In this document: positions 25,086-35,932 of the stretch, piece by piece
Layout: each line of letters opens with the position of its first letter
How positions within the stretch are numbered: position 1 is the stretch's first letter
Assembly (NCBI RefSeq): GCF_019278525.1
Contig: NZ_CP058986.1
Coordinates: forward strand, 3,053,001 to 3,117,000
DNA: 64,000 nt
Direction: 5' to 3'
Source: Polaribacter sp. HaHaR_3_91
Lineage (GTDB): Bacteria > Bacteroidota > Bacteroidia > Flavobacteriales > Flavobacteriaceae
Notes under the pieces: model-generated
Databases searched by the model: none
Told to the model about the DNA's origin: nothing
Seen by the model: only the letters and a program-made list of their open reading frames with translations
Program-made: the position numbers and the translations under genes

Positions 25086-28000
25086 CATCTCCTTGCAAGA
25101 AAACACCATAGCTAGCATCGTTTCTTGGCGTTTCTACTTCAGACATCTGTAAATTACCCGCTATTAAAGCATCAAAATTATCATCGTCATTAAAATCTTT
25201 AACAATAATTTCATTAATACTTGAAATTTGTACTTCTTGAGGAAGTTTATGTACAATTAGCTTTCCGTTTTTATTTTCTAAATAAATACTTGCAAACGAT
25301 TTAACTTTATAATGTAAAGCAGATTCTAATGCTTTATCAGAATAAACATCAATTAAAGTAGCTTCAGAAAAACTTTCATAATTTTTAAATTTCTTTTTAA
25401 TTCCAGGTATTTGTTGGGATGAACATGATCTACCTCTTACAGGGTATTGTTTACCTTCATTATAATAACTTAATACAATATCTTGTTTTTTGTTTTTATC
25501 AAAATCATTTACAAAAATGTCAAAAGATTCATTTTCATTTGCCTGATACTTGTAATTAAGTCCATTATTCCCTAAAATATAATCTGTATCACCATCATTA
25601 TCAAAATCTCCTTCATTTATGCTCCACCACCAACCAGTAGTGTTTTTATCCAATCCTAATTTTTTAGAAACATCAACAAAACTATTTTTGTTATTTTTAA
25701 ATACTTTAATTGGCATCCACTCTCCAACAACAATAATATCTAACCAATTATCATTATTATAATCTGTAATAACAGCTGAAGTTGCCATTCCTAAATCTTT
25801 AAAAGGTTTTGAAAAATCATCAGAAAAAAACTCAAATTTTGCATTTCCTTTTGAACCAACATTTTTTAATAAATAGGTTGTTGTAGGTAATGGATATTGT
25901 CCAGGTGTTTGACGACCTAAAACCAACAAATCTTCTTTACCATCTTTATCAAAATCTGCACTATAAACTTTTGAGCCGCTAGAAATAAACTCAGGTAAAG
26001 TTCCTTTTTTTGCTTTTACAAAATTTCCTTTTCCATCATTTAGGTATAATCTGTCTTGTAATAATTCTGACTTTGTATCAAACTCATAACCTCCACTAAC
26101 AACATACAAATCATTATCTCCATCTGCATCTGCATCAAAAATTAGAGCGCCTAAATCTTCACTTAAAATATCTTCTTCTAAAAAGCTAGTACTTGCTTCT
26201 GTAAAACCTGTTTTAGTTTGATAAAATAAACTGCCTGTTTTACCTTTTGATCCTCCTATAAAATAATCTTCTAAGCCATCATTATTTAAATCTCCAATTG
26301 CTAAAGCTGGTCCTAATGAAGACATTTTATGAGGCAATAAAACCTGAGTATCAAAATCGTTGTGTTTATTTTCTTCATGTTTGTATTTTGGAAACACAGA
26401 ATTCTCTGTTACAAATAATTTTTCTTGTTCTTTTTCTTCTTTAATGATGGGTTTTGTTGCATCGTCATAATTAAAAAAAAGATTCTTATTAGCTTCAACA
26501 TTATTTAGAGTTTGTGTATTTCCGTTTAGCCAAACAACTTTTACTTCTTCTATTTTAGAAGTAGCACCTAAACCAAAATGTAATTCTGGCGCTACAGAAG
26601 ACTGAAAACCTCTTGTTAACGTTAACTCTTGCATTTGAGTTTTATCAGCAGTTTTTACATAAACACGATTTCCTAATCCAAATTTATTATTTATACCTCC
26701 TTTGAAATTCACCTTTAAGAAATTGCTTTTTTCAGCACTTGTATTCTCAAAAACAGCTGCATAATCGTCTATATTGTTGGTTATAATTTCTAAATCTCCA
26801 TCATTATCTAAATCTGCATAAACTGCTCCATTAGAAAACCCTTTGTATTCTATTCCCCATTTTTTATTGGCTTTTTCGAAATTTAGATTTCCATTATTTT
26901 TAAAAATAAAATTATCTATTTTTTCTGATGGAATTTGCAAACTCATCTCTAAAGATTTTTCTTTACCAAGATTCGCATCTTCTAGTTTATTAAAAAAATC
27001 TCTATTATTTACTTCTCTTCTTGTACCATTTGTAATAAAAACATCTTTAAGGCCATCATTATCAAAATCTGCCATTAATGGACCCCAACTCCAATCTGTA
27101 GAAGAAGTACCTGTAATTCGTGAAACATTTGAAAAATATGGATTTCCATCAGTAAAAACTCCCGAATTTACTTGAAAGCAGTTTTGCATATATTGATAAT
27201 GAAAGCCCGCATCTACAACATTCCAAAATAAATCTGGATTCATACTTGCCATATTTGCTTTTTGTCTACGGTTGCTTTTTGCATCCATATCAACTTGAAA
27301 AATATCTAAATTTCCATCATTATTAAAATCAGCTATATCAACTCCCATTCCATAGAAAGCAGTGTGTGCAGTTGCTTTTTTCACAACTTCTTTAAACGTA
27401 CCGTCTTTTTGATTGATATACATATAATCTGGTGAGCTAAAATCGTTTGAAACATACAAATCTTGCCATCCATCATTATTTAAATCTCCAACTGTTGCAC
27501 TTAAAGACAAACCAAAGCTTTTTAAACCAGCTGCGTCAGTAACATTTGTAAAAGTATTTCCATCATTTCTATACAAATGATCAGACTCATTTTCTTTTAC
27601 GTTTTTCATTTTCATTTGATATACAAATGCTGGAGAACTAAATTTTAAAGGAGGATAATTTGCCACATAAACATCTAAATCTCCATCGTTATCATAATCA
27701 AAAAAGGTGGCATTTATGCTATTTCCTTCATCAGCCAAACCATATTTTTGTGCTTGTTCTGTAAAAGTATTGTCTTTATTATTGATGAATAATTGATTTT
27801 TTTTAGATCCAAATTTCCCAGAAACGGAACAATAAATATCTAAAAAACCATCATTATTTACATCCGCCATGGTAACTCCTGTATGCCATTCCTTACTTCC
27901 AGAAACACCAGCCTTATCTGTAATATCCTCGAATTGTAAATTCCCTTTATTTAGATATAATTTATTTGAAACTTGGTTACCTGTAAAGTACAAATCTGGT

Positions 28001-28242
28001 AAACCATCATTATTGATATCTCCTACAGAAACTCCTCCCCCCATATAAATATATGAATACGTGAAATAATTAATAGAATCGTTTTCTGTAAGAATATTTT
28101 GAAAATCGATATTTGTATTCGTATTTTTTAGTTGACTAAAAATTTTTGTAGATTCTATATTAATTTCTTTTTCAGCTGATGTACAATTCCAAAGAGTAAT
28201 TATTGTGAGCAATAATAAAATGTGTTTAAAATAAGCTTTCAT
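25072..28242 (-). CDS. FG-GAP/VCBS and ASPIC/UnbV repeat lipoprotein, C terminus frameshifted
   Basis: A 1056-residue lipoprotein (lipobox LWNC). It has many FG-GAP/VCBS calcium-loop repeats of the form DINNDGLPDLYF, DVNNDGFLDIY, DYDNDGDLDVYV and DFDNDGLKDVF, mainly in residues 70-480 and 640-1000. Between them, at about 510-580, is an ASPIC/UnbV domain (RGFQSSVAPELHFGLG). This family is regularly encoded with SusC/SusD in Bacteroidota and is thought to be a surface accessory or adhesion factor for glycan capture. The frame ends early (GDGTCF stop), and the missing ~50 residues are in the next frame. Confidence 0.8.
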   Translation of the reverse strand: MKAYFKHILLLLTIITLWNCTSAEKEINIESTKIFSQLKNTNTNIDFQNILTENDSINYFTYSYIYMGGGVSVGDINNDGLPDLYFTGNQVSNKLYLNKGNLQFEDITDKAGVSGSKEWHTGVTMADVNNDGFLDIYCSVSGKFGSKKNQLFINNKDNTFTEQAQKYGLADEGNSINATFFDYDNDGDLDVYVANYPPLKFSSPAFVYQMKMKNVKENESDHLYRNDGNTFTNVTDAAGLKSFGLSLSATVGDLNNDGWQDLYVSNDFSSPDYMYINQKDGTFKEVVKKATAHTAFYGMGVDIADFNNDGNLDIFQVDMDAKSNRRQKANMASMNPDLFWNVVDAGFHYQYMQNCFQVNSGVFTDGNPYFSNVSRITGTSSTDWSWGPLMADFDNDGLKDVFITNGTRREVNNRDFFNKLEDANLGKEKSLEMSLQIPSEKIDNFIFKNNGNLNFEKANKKWGIEYKGFSNGAVYADLDNDGDLEIITNNIDDYAAVFENTSAEKSNFLKVNFKGGINNKFGLGNRVYVKTADKTQMQELTLTRGFQSSVAPELHFGLGATSKIEEVKVVWLNGNTQTLNNVEANKNLFFNYDDATKPIIKEEKEQEKLFVTENSVFPKYKHEENKHNDFDTQVLLPHKMSSLGPALAIGDLNNDGLEDYFIGGSKGKTGSLFYQTKTGFTEASTSFLEEDILSEDLGALIFDADADGDNDLYVVSGGYEFDTKSELLQDRLYLNDGKGNFVKAKKGTLPEFISSGSKVYSADFDKDGKEDLLVLGRQTPGQYPLPTTTYLLKNVGSKGNAKFEFFSDDFSKPFKDLGMATSAVITDYNNDNWLDIIVVGEWMPIKVFKNNKNSFVDVSKKLGLDKNTTGWWWSINEGDFDNDGDTDYILGNNGLNYKYQANENESFDIFVNDFDKNKKQDIVLSYYNEGKQYPVRGRSCSSQQIPGIKKKFKNYESFSEATLIDVYSDKALESALHYKVKSFASIYLENKNGKLIVHKLPQEVQISSINEIIVKDFNDDDNFDALIAGNLQMSEVETPRNDASYGVFLQGDGTCF

Positions 28243-28360
28243 TTTTATATTATTTTTTTCAATATGGATAATTCATTGTTATTATTTACGATTATAAAAT
28301 ATGTTGTATTGGCTATTTTTTGGTTGATAAAAAGTTTATTTTTTCTTAACTCTTTATTAT

Positions 28361-28465
28361 TTAATAAAACAGATTTACACACATAAACACCTCACCAACA
28401 GCGTTGTTAATATTGATAGTTACAACTCCACTACCAACTAATGAGTATCTATAATTGATACGCAT
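28361..28465 (-). pseudogene. Short remnant of a secreted protein's C terminus
   Basis: A 34-residue open stretch reads YRYSLVGSGVVTININNAVG and ends at a TAA. The YSL...VTI.I.NA.GE pattern is like the FlgD-type or Ig-like end of secreted proteins. Upstream frames hold only scattered further matches, so if real it is the end of a lost gene. The rest of the 425-base gap (28243-28607) has nothing I can recognise. Confidence 0.25.
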
Positions 28466-28607
28466 TGGTTTGCTCATCAATATTTTAAAATTCTATATTC
28501 AATTTTGTTCCAGAGACAAGTGTAAATTTCTTTTTTAGTATGTCTTAGAATTCATTTTCTTTATTGCAAAAAAAATAGTTAGATGTTATGTATTTTTAAA
28601 AATAAAA

Positions 28608-28638
28608 AAAACGGCGTTTCGTTAGAATACGCCGTTTT
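28608..28638 (-). terminator. Terminator of the GH3-SusC-SusD operon
   Basis: Perfect 10-bp arms AAAACGGCGT and ACGCCGTTTT around an 11-base loop, followed by a T run on the minus strand. It lies 30 bases beyond the stop codon of the SusD gene. Confidence 0.85.
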
Positions 28639-28667
28639 AATCAATCAACTCAAATTATTAATTTTTA

Positions 28668-30161
28668 TTACCACCCAGGGTTTTGGTCAGCACTTGTAAC
28701 ATTTGGATTTGATGAAATTTCGGCAGTAGGTATTGGCCACAATTCGTTTTTACCTACCTGAAAACCAGTACCTGCTAAAAAAGTTGCAGCTCTATCCCAA
28801 CGAATAAGATCATCAAAACGAACTTGCTCTCCTGCTAATTCTACTTTTCTTTCATGTACAATAGCTTCAAAAACTTGTTCTTTTGAAAGTGTAGTTGATA
28901 ACAATGGAAACACCCCTCCTGCTGTTGCTCCTGCTCTAGCTCTTACTCTATTAATTAAGCCAACTGCAGCTGCTTGAGAACCACCTGGTCTTTCATTTTC
29001 ACACTCTGCCATCATTAACAACACATCTGCATAACGAATTACTTTAGCATTAATTCCAGATTCTTGTACTTCATTTGGTTGCTTATAATAGTTTTGGTAT
29101 TTTCTCCAACCTCTCCCTACAAAAAAGTTACTTGCTTCAAAGGTGCTATTTCCATTATTATAAGTATCACCAGCAAAATAGCATGTGTAATTTAATCTGT
29201 TATCACCAGCTTCAAAAGAATTAACTAAATCATCTGAAGGGGCAGACCCAGACCAATCTATGCACCCATAATCTTGTGATCTAAAAGTAGCGTGGTTTTG
29301 ACCTTGACCTTGAACATTTGAATTCCATTTAGCAGATGTTCCTAAAGTTAAATCGTACTGAACTTCCCATACAGATTCAATTCCATGCTCTGTTTCTTCT
29401 AAAAAGTTATCTAAATAATTAGGTTCTAAATCATACCCTTTCATTTTTTCGAATGATACTAATGCTTCTTCATATCTTTTTTCATACAAGAAAACTTTTC
29501 CCAAAAATGCTTGTGCAGCACCTTTGTTTGCTCTCCCTGCATCTTCATTTCCTTTTTCTAAAAGGTTCGTAGAAGCATATTCTAATTCTTCAATTATTAA
29601 TTTAATTACATCTGCTTTTGGACTAATCGGTTTTCCTTCTGGCTGTGTAAAGTCTCCGTTTCTTAATGGAATGTCTCCAAATTTATTAACTAACAACCAA
29701 TAGTATTGTGCTCGTAAAAATCTAGCTTCTGCATAAAATTTTAGCTTAGTTGCATTACTTAATTTAGATTCTGGAATTGCATCAATAATTGACGCATTAC
29801 CAATTACAAAATTTGCTTTATTGATACCTCTATAACAAGAATCCCAATAATCGCTAATCCAGTTAGTTGTTGAGTTAAAAGTAAAGTATAAAAAAACTGC
29901 TTTATTTGGCTCCATACCACCGGCTTCCATGGCTTCTTGAGACATATTGTCATTCATAAACCACATCATTCTACCGTATAAAGCAATAGTTTGTAAGTTA
30001 GCATACGCTGCATTTACAGCTGCCTGAACTTGTGCCTCATTCGCAAAATAAGTTTCAGGGGTTATTTGAGTTGGATCTGATAACTCGAGATCATTTGTAC
30101 TGCAAGAATTTATGGCAAAAACTCCTGTAAGAAACAGAAATAAAATTTTATATTTTTTCAT
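28668..30161 (-). CDS. SusD/RagB-family glycan-binding lipoprotein
   Basis: A 497-residue lipoprotein (lipobox NSCS) with the SusD-like N-terminal helical repeats (VQAAVNAAYANLQTIALYG, ARFLRAQYYWLLVNKFGDIP) and the RagB/SusD C-terminal domain (RYADVLLMMAECENE, VHERKVELAGEQVRFDDLIRW). It ends in DQNPGW, a common SusD ending. SusD proteins form the lid of the SusC transporter and bind oligosaccharide. It lies 12 bases downstream of its SusC partner. Confidence 0.93.
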   Translation of the reverse strand: MKKYKILFLFLTGVFAINSCSTNDLELSDPTQITPETYFANEAQVQAAVNAAYANLQTIALYGRMMWFMNDNMSQEAMEAGGMEPNKAVFLYFTFNSTTNWISDYWDSCYRGINKANFVIGNASIIDAIPESKLSNATKLKFYAEARFLRAQYYWLLVNKFGDIPLRNGDFTQPEGKPISPKADVIKLIIEELEYASTNLLEKGNEDAGRANKGAAQAFLGKVFLYEKRYEEALVSFEKMKGYDLEPNYLDNFLEETEHGIESVWEVQYDLTLGTSAKWNSNVQGQGQNHATFRSQDYGCIDWSGSAPSDDLVNSFEAGDNRLNYTCYFAGDTYNNGNSTFEASNFFVGRGWRKYQNYYKQPNEVQESGINAKVIRYADVLLMMAECENERPGGSQAAAVGLINRVRARAGATAGGVFPLLSTTLSKEQVFEAIVHERKVELAGEQVRFDDLIRWDRAATFLAGTGFQVGKNELWPIPTAEISSNPNVTSADQNPGW

Positions 30162-30173
30162 GATTATTATTTT

Positions 30174-33149
30174 TTAAAATGAAACTTGAACTCCGAATAA
30201 GAATGATTTTGGTTGTGGGTATCTTCCCAAATCTACACCAGATGTTAATTCTGGATCTAATCCATTATAACCTGTTATAGTTAATAAGTTTTGTGCACTT
30301 GCATACACTCTAAATTTGGTAAAGTATCCGTTAAACACATCGTTTGGAACTGTAAATCCTAAACTAATATTTTTTAATCTAGTATAAGAACCATTCTCAA
30401 TAAATCTATCTGATACCGCAAAGTTTTCTGTAGCCCCACCAAACCTTGGCATCGAAGTAGTTAAATTACCAGGGGTCCAACTATCTAATAAAGCAGTAGT
30501 TCCATTAAACACTCTACGAGAACCTCCTTCTAAATCAAATCTAACGGTATTATATACATCAACTCCCTGTACACCAGTAATAAACAAACTAGCATCAAAG
30601 TTTTTATAATTAGCACTTAAATTTAATCCGTAGGTAAAATCTGGAAGTCCATCTCCTAACACAGTTCTATCATCAGCATCAATCTTTCCATCGCCACTTA
30701 TATCTTTATATCTTATATCTCCAGGTTGAATAGCTGTTTGTGTAGGATCTCCAGAAAAAACAGCATCAACTTCTGCTTGGTTTTGATAAATACCATCACT
30801 AATATAACCATAAAAATGGTTTATAGATTCTCCTTCTTGAATATTTGTAACGTTAACCCCAGCATCTTGAAGTGCAAATCCAGGAATTTCATCTACTCCT
30901 AAAAATAAAACTTTATTAGAACTAGAACCAATATTAAAATTAGCAGACCACATAAAATCTCCTTCAGAATCATTATACCCAAAAATAGCTTCAAAACCTT
31001 TTGTTTCTACAGAACCAACATTTGCTGTAATGTTACCAGCATGAGAACCAGAAGATAATGCCGTTGGTAATTGAACTAATAAATCATCACTTGTGTTTTT
31101 AAAATACTCTAAACTAGCCGTAAATTTATTATTAAATAAACCTACATCAAGACCTATATTAAACATAGAAATTTCTTCCCATTTTAAATCTGGATTTGAA
31201 CCACCATTTTCGGTAAAACCAGCTCCGTTTGTATCTCCTAAAGGATATTGAAAATCTCCAACAAGTGTAGCAGCATATCTGTAATCTCCAATAGCATCGT
31301 TACCAGTAATACCATAACTACCTCTTAGTTTTAAATTATTAATACTGCTATCATCTCCAATAAAATCTTCTTCAGAAAGAACCCAACCTAAAGATGCTGA
31401 TGGGAATGTACCCCAACGATAGTTTGCTCCAAATCTAGATGAAGCATCTCTTCTTACAGAAGCAGAGAAAATATATTTACTATCATAATTATAGTTTAAT
31501 CGTGCTAAATAACCTAATCTAGTTGTTTTACTATTATTACTTCCAATAGTTTGGCTATCTGATCCAAATTGCTGTAATTCATCAGTAACAAGGTTTCTTG
31601 CACTACCACCAAAACCTAAACTAGTATTTTCTGTTTTTTCGGCTAAAGCTAAAAACTCTACATTATGCTTTTCTGCAAATGTTTTAACATAGTTTAAACT
31701 GTTTGTAAATACCAAGGCTTGCCCCCAACTTGCACCTGCACTATAAGAAGCAAAGTCTTGTGAATGTGTATTGCTAGGATCATCAGAAAAACTAGGCACA
31801 AAAGTGCTATTTCTGCTATTAAAATAATCTAAACCTATTTGGGTTCTAAATTTAAGACCTTCTAAAATGTTATATTCACCATACAAACTACCAATAATAC
31901 CTAAATTATTGGTACTAAATGTTGGAAGTGTTTGAATTCGAACAGGATTTTCTGCATCTTGCTCATCACCAGCATTAGAAGGCCCCTGAAATCCACCTGG
32001 ATTGTTAGGATTATATACAGGTAAAAATGGAACAGATTTAATAGCATGTGTTATTAGTGTTCTACCACCACCCATTTGTTCTCCTTTAGACTTACTTAGT
32101 GATATAGACACCGTTTGTCCAAACTTAAACTTTCCTGTAGTATAAGAACTGTTTGCTCTAAAAGAATAACGATCGAAACCTGTATTAATAATTGTTCCTT
32201 CTTGCTTTAAATATTCTGCTGAAAAAAATTGTGTGCTATTTTCTGTTCCTTTAGAATAATCTAATTTATAATCTTGTATTAAACCTACTTGAAATATTTC
32301 ATCTTGCCAATCTGTATTGTTTTCAAATATTGCTGCAGGTCTGTCTGGAAAGACATCGTTATTAGCTGCAAATTCTAAATACTGAGTAGTGTTCATAAGA
32401 TTATACCTTTTAGTAACCACCTGAGCACCAGTATATGCAGAAAAATTTAACTTTCCTCTACCTGTTTTACCTGTTTTAGTAGTTACTAAAACTACACCAT
32501 TAGAACCTCTTGCTCCATACAATGCTGTTGTAGAAGCATCTTTTAATATCGAAACATTTTCAATATCAGAAGGGCTAATTCCAGAAAGATTACCTACAAT
32601 TACACCATCAATAACATATAAAGGACTACTGTTACCAAAGGTACCTAAACCTCTAATTAAAACTTGAGGACTAGACCCTGGAGCTCCTGAATTAACGATA
32701 GTTACACCAGCAGCTCTACCTTGTAAAGCTTGTTCTGCATTTGTTACTGGTAATGCTGCCATTTCTGCTGCATCTACTGTTGCAATGGCACCTGTAACTG
32801 TTTTTCTACTTTGTTTACCATAAGCTACTACAACTATTTCATCAAGACTTTCTAAAGACGCTGTTAAAACAACATCTATATTTGTTCTATCTCCAACTAA
32901 AATGGTTTGACCAGTCATACCAATATAGGCAAAAACTAACTCATCTGTAGGCGAAATATTCTCAATCTTAAATAGACCATCAAAGTCTGTCTGTACTCCT
33001 TTTTGTGTTCCGTTTACTACTACACTAACACCAGGTAATAATTCTCCCATAGCGTCTTTTACTGTCCCGCTAACAGTCTTGGATTGTGAAAACAGACTCT
33101 GAGAACATATCATAACTAATGCTATGATAGCGATTTTCATTTTTATCAT
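30174..33149 (-). CDS. SusC/RagA-family TonB-dependent outer-membrane transporter
   Basis: A 991-residue protein with a signal peptide (ending SLFSQ), a CarboxypepD_reg-like domain at about 25-100 (VSGTVKDAMGELLPGVSVVV, QTDFDGLFKI), a TonB box (DEIVVVAYG), a plug domain (GRAAGVTIVNSG, LYVIDGVIVG, ILKDASTTALYGARGSNGV) and a 22-strand barrel ending in VQVSF. It imports xylan oligomers together with the SusD encoded next. It follows the GH3 gene by 16 bases in one operon. Confidence 0.95.
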   Translation of the reverse strand: MIKMKIAIIALVMICSQSLFSQSKTVSGTVKDAMGELLPGVSVVVNGTQKGVQTDFDGLFKIENISPTDELVFAYIGMTGQTILVGDRTNIDVVLTASLESLDEIVVVAYGKQSRKTVTGAIATVDAAEMAALPVTNAEQALQGRAAGVTIVNSGAPGSSPQVLIRGLGTFGNSSPLYVIDGVIVGNLSGISPSDIENVSILKDASTTALYGARGSNGVVLVTTKTGKTGRGKLNFSAYTGAQVVTKRYNLMNTTQYLEFAANNDVFPDRPAAIFENNTDWQDEIFQVGLIQDYKLDYSKGTENSTQFFSAEYLKQEGTIINTGFDRYSFRANSSYTTGKFKFGQTVSISLSKSKGEQMGGGRTLITHAIKSVPFLPVYNPNNPGGFQGPSNAGDEQDAENPVRIQTLPTFSTNNLGIIGSLYGEYNILEGLKFRTQIGLDYFNSRNSTFVPSFSDDPSNTHSQDFASYSAGASWGQALVFTNSLNYVKTFAEKHNVEFLALAEKTENTSLGFGGSARNLVTDELQQFGSDSQTIGSNNSKTTRLGYLARLNYNYDSKYIFSASVRRDASSRFGANYRWGTFPSASLGWVLSEEDFIGDDSSINNLKLRGSYGITGNDAIGDYRYAATLVGDFQYPLGDTNGAGFTENGGSNPDLKWEEISMFNIGLDVGLFNNKFTASLEYFKNTSDDLLVQLPTALSSGSHAGNITANVGSVETKGFEAIFGYNDSEGDFMWSANFNIGSSSNKVLFLGVDEIPGFALQDAGVNVTNIQEGESINHFYGYISDGIYQNQAEVDAVFSGDPTQTAIQPGDIRYKDISGDGKIDADDRTVLGDGLPDFTYGLNLSANYKNFDASLFITGVQGVDVYNTVRFDLEGGSRRVFNGTTALLDSWTPGNLTTSMPRFGGATENFAVSDRFIENGSYTRLKNISLGFTVPNDVFNGYFTKFRVYASAQNLLTITGYNGLDPELTSGVDLGRYPQPKSFLFGVQVSF

Positions 33150-33165
33150 TTTGAGTAATTTAAAT

Positions 33166-35823
33166 TTATTGAATTTGAACTTTAGTTACTAACACATTGT
33201 TTTCTGATGACAATTTTACATCTGGTTGTTTGCCACCAATACTAATATTCATCGTTCCAGATTCTATTACTTTTTTTCCTTCTTCAGATATTCTTGCATA
33301 TTTTGTAGATGGAATTTTAAATGTTATTGTTTTAGTTTCGTTCGATTTTATAAGTACTTTCTTAAAATCTACCAAACTTCTTATTGGGTTGTTTTTAATT
33401 GTATCATTTTTATGCGTAACATAACATTGTACAACTTCTTCTCCGGAATATTTACTGTTATTTTTTACATCAACAGAAATAACGACATCATCATTCTTTG
33501 CAATTTTATCTGATATTTTTAAATTAGAATACTCAAATTTAGCATAACTTAAACCATGACCAAAAGAGAATAAAGGCTCTCCTTTAAAGTATCTATAAGT
33601 TCTATTTTCCATGTTGTAATTTTTAAAATCTGGTAAATCTTTTACAGATTTATAAAAAGTTAGTGGTAGTTTTCCTGACGGATTATAATCTCCAAAAAGA
33701 ATATCTGCAATTGCATTACCACCAAATTCACCAGGATACCAAGCTTCTAAAATGGCAGGAATATTTTCTGCCGTCCAATTAATAGCCAAAGCACTTCCGT
33801 TCATTAAAACAACCACTGTTGGCTTGCCTAATTTCTGAATTTTTTTAACTAATTCTACCTGTGTTTTTGGTAGTGTAATTTTAGACCTATCACCTTTATC
33901 AAAACCTTCTATAACAACAGACATTTCTTCGCCCTCTATTTCTGGTGTTAATCCTAAACAAAGAATTACAACTTCAGATTTTTTTGCAGCTTTTATTGCT
34001 GGTGATAATAAGTCTTCATTTAATTTTGCCCAAACTAAATGAGCTTGAGGGTCTGAAAGTGTATTGCTATATTCTATTCTTATTTTATAAGCTTCTTTTG
34101 CTTTTAATTTTGCATTAAAATATTCTAATTTCGGCTCATAATCTGCACTATACTCAAACTTTAAAGAATCGTTAACATAAAGCTTTGCATAGCTACTTGC
34201 TTTTAAACCAATTCTATAATCTCCAGTTTCTTTTGGTACTATTTCTCCAGACCATCTTACTGAAAAATCATCCGATTTTAAATCTTCGATAGGTCTAATA
34301 GGTGTCCAAATAAAATTTACAGTTGCATCGTTTCTTACCAATACCGGTTCTCCTTCTAAATTACTATTGTTGTAATATTCAGCTTTAAGACCTGTACCAT
34401 TTTCATTTTTTAAAACCTCACTAGGTATTGCTTTTAAGGTTGGCCATTCTTTTGCAATGTAAGAACCTAATGCATAATTAATAGTTGTGTTTGGCAATTT
34501 CTCTTGCAATCCTTTTAACGGTGTAATAAAGTTTTTTGGTGTTCCGTGATAATTACCTAACAATGCTTGTTTAGAATCTGCATTTGGACCAATGACTGCT
34601 ATCGATTTTATATCCTTACTTAAAGGTAAAATATTATTATCATTTTTTAACAACACCATAGATTCTTTGGCTATTTGTTCTGACAATTTGTAATGCTTTT
34701 CACTAGCTACAACATCGTAAGGTATTTTAGACCATTTAACATTGTTCTGATCATCAAACATCCCTAATTTAAAACGAGCAGAAAACAATCTTACCAAAGC
34801 AACATCTAATTCTTCTTCATTTATTAACTGTTTTAAAACTGCTTCATTTAAATTAGGATCGTAAACACTACCACAATTTAAATCTGTACCACTTGTTACT
34901 GCCATTGCAGCTGCTTCTTCTGGTGTTTTTACAACAGCATGTTTGTCTTCTTCCCAAAAATCATTTATTGCCCAACAGTCTGAAACTACATATCCACTAA
35001 ACCCCCAATCTTCTCTTAATATTTTTTGAAGTAATAAATCGCTACCACAACAAGGCTTATCATTATATCTATTATAAGCACACATTACAGAGTGTACTTT
35101 TGCTTCTTTTATAGCAGCTTCAAAAGCGGGCAAATAAGTTTCGTATAAATCTTTTTTATTAGTTACATAATTGTCTTGATGTCTCGATTTTTCTGGCCCA
35201 CTATGAACTGCAAAATGTTTTGCGGTTGCTACAACTTTTAAATGCTTTTCATCATCACCTTGTAAACCTTTTATATAGTTTACCCCTATTCTACTTGTTA
35301 AATAAGGATCTTCTCCATAAGTTTCTTGTCCTCTTCCCCAACGTGGGTCTCTAAAAATATTAATGTTCGGAGTCCAGAAAGTAAGACCTTGCCCCATTCT
35401 TCTTTTTCCCTCACTAATAAACTTATGATATTTTGCTCTTGCCTCATCAGAAACAACAGTTCCCATGTTAAAAATTAAGTCTGGGTTCCAGGTTGCTCCC
35501 ATACCTATTGCTTGCGGAAAAACAGTTGCTTCACCAGCTCTTCCAACTCCATGCAAACATTCGTTCCACCAATTATATTCTGGCACACCTAACCTTTCTA
35601 TTGCAGGTGCATCATATCTCATTTGAGATATTTTTTCTTTCAAGGTCATTAAACTAATTAAATCTGTCGCTCTTTCTTCTGTTGATAAAGATTCATTTTG
35701 AAATTTAAATTCAGTATTTTCTTTACTACATGAAAAAACAAGAAATAATGAAAGGAAGCAGATATTAAAAGCGCTTCTAGGTTTTAGTTTGTTGATATTC
35801 ATTTTACTTTTATTCAAGATCAT
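33166..35823 (-). CDS. GH3 beta-xylosidase with inserted PA14 domain, lipoprotein
   Basis: An 885-residue lipoprotein (lipobox VFSC). The GH3 N-terminal barrel has ATVFPQAIGMGATWNPDL, KHFAVHSGPEKSRHQ and the nucleophile Asp near residue 280 (GYVVSDCWAIND). At about 475-600 a PA14 domain is inserted in the second domain (GLKAEYYNNSNLEG, ETGDYRIGLKASSYAKLYV). The FnIII-like end is complete (FSFGHGLSYAKFEYSNL). The LHGVGRAG...ATVFPQ pattern fits plant- and Bacteroidota-type beta-xylosidases. It heads the GH3-SusC-SusD operon. Its 5' end and promoter are duplicated at 49503-49890. Confidence 0.9.
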   Translation of the reverse strand: MILNKSKMNINKLKPRSAFNICFLSLFLVFSCSKENTEFKFQNESLSTEERATDLISLMTLKEKISQMRYDAPAIERLGVPEYNWWNECLHGVGRAGEATVFPQAIGMGATWNPDLIFNMGTVVSDEARAKYHKFISEGKRRMGQGLTFWTPNINIFRDPRWGRGQETYGEDPYLTSRIGVNYIKGLQGDDEKHLKVVATAKHFAVHSGPEKSRHQDNYVTNKKDLYETYLPAFEAAIKEAKVHSVMCAYNRYNDKPCCGSDLLLQKILREDWGFSGYVVSDCWAINDFWEEDKHAVVKTPEEAAAMAVTSGTDLNCGSVYDPNLNEAVLKQLINEEELDVALVRLFSARFKLGMFDDQNNVKWSKIPYDVVASEKHYKLSEQIAKESMVLLKNDNNILPLSKDIKSIAVIGPNADSKQALLGNYHGTPKNFITPLKGLQEKLPNTTINYALGSYIAKEWPTLKAIPSEVLKNENGTGLKAEYYNNSNLEGEPVLVRNDATVNFIWTPIRPIEDLKSDDFSVRWSGEIVPKETGDYRIGLKASSYAKLYVNDSLKFEYSADYEPKLEYFNAKLKAKEAYKIRIEYSNTLSDPQAHLVWAKLNEDLLSPAIKAAKKSEVVILCLGLTPEIEGEEMSVVIEGFDKGDRSKITLPKTQVELVKKIQKLGKPTVVVLMNGSALAINWTAENIPAILEAWYPGEFGGNAIADILFGDYNPSGKLPLTFYKSVKDLPDFKNYNMENRTYRYFKGEPLFSFGHGLSYAKFEYSNLKISDKIAKNDDVVISVDVKNNSKYSGEEVVQCYVTHKNDTIKNNPIRSLVDFKKVLIKSNETKTITFKIPSTKYARISEEGKKVIESGTMNISIGGKQPDVKLSSENNVLVTKVQIQ

Positions 35824-35932
35824 TAATTAAATATTAAAACTAGTAACAATATTAAAACACCCACAATTACTATTTCTAAAATGATATTTCTTATGGGATA
35901 TTTTTTCTGCATAATTAACTCATACTACCATC

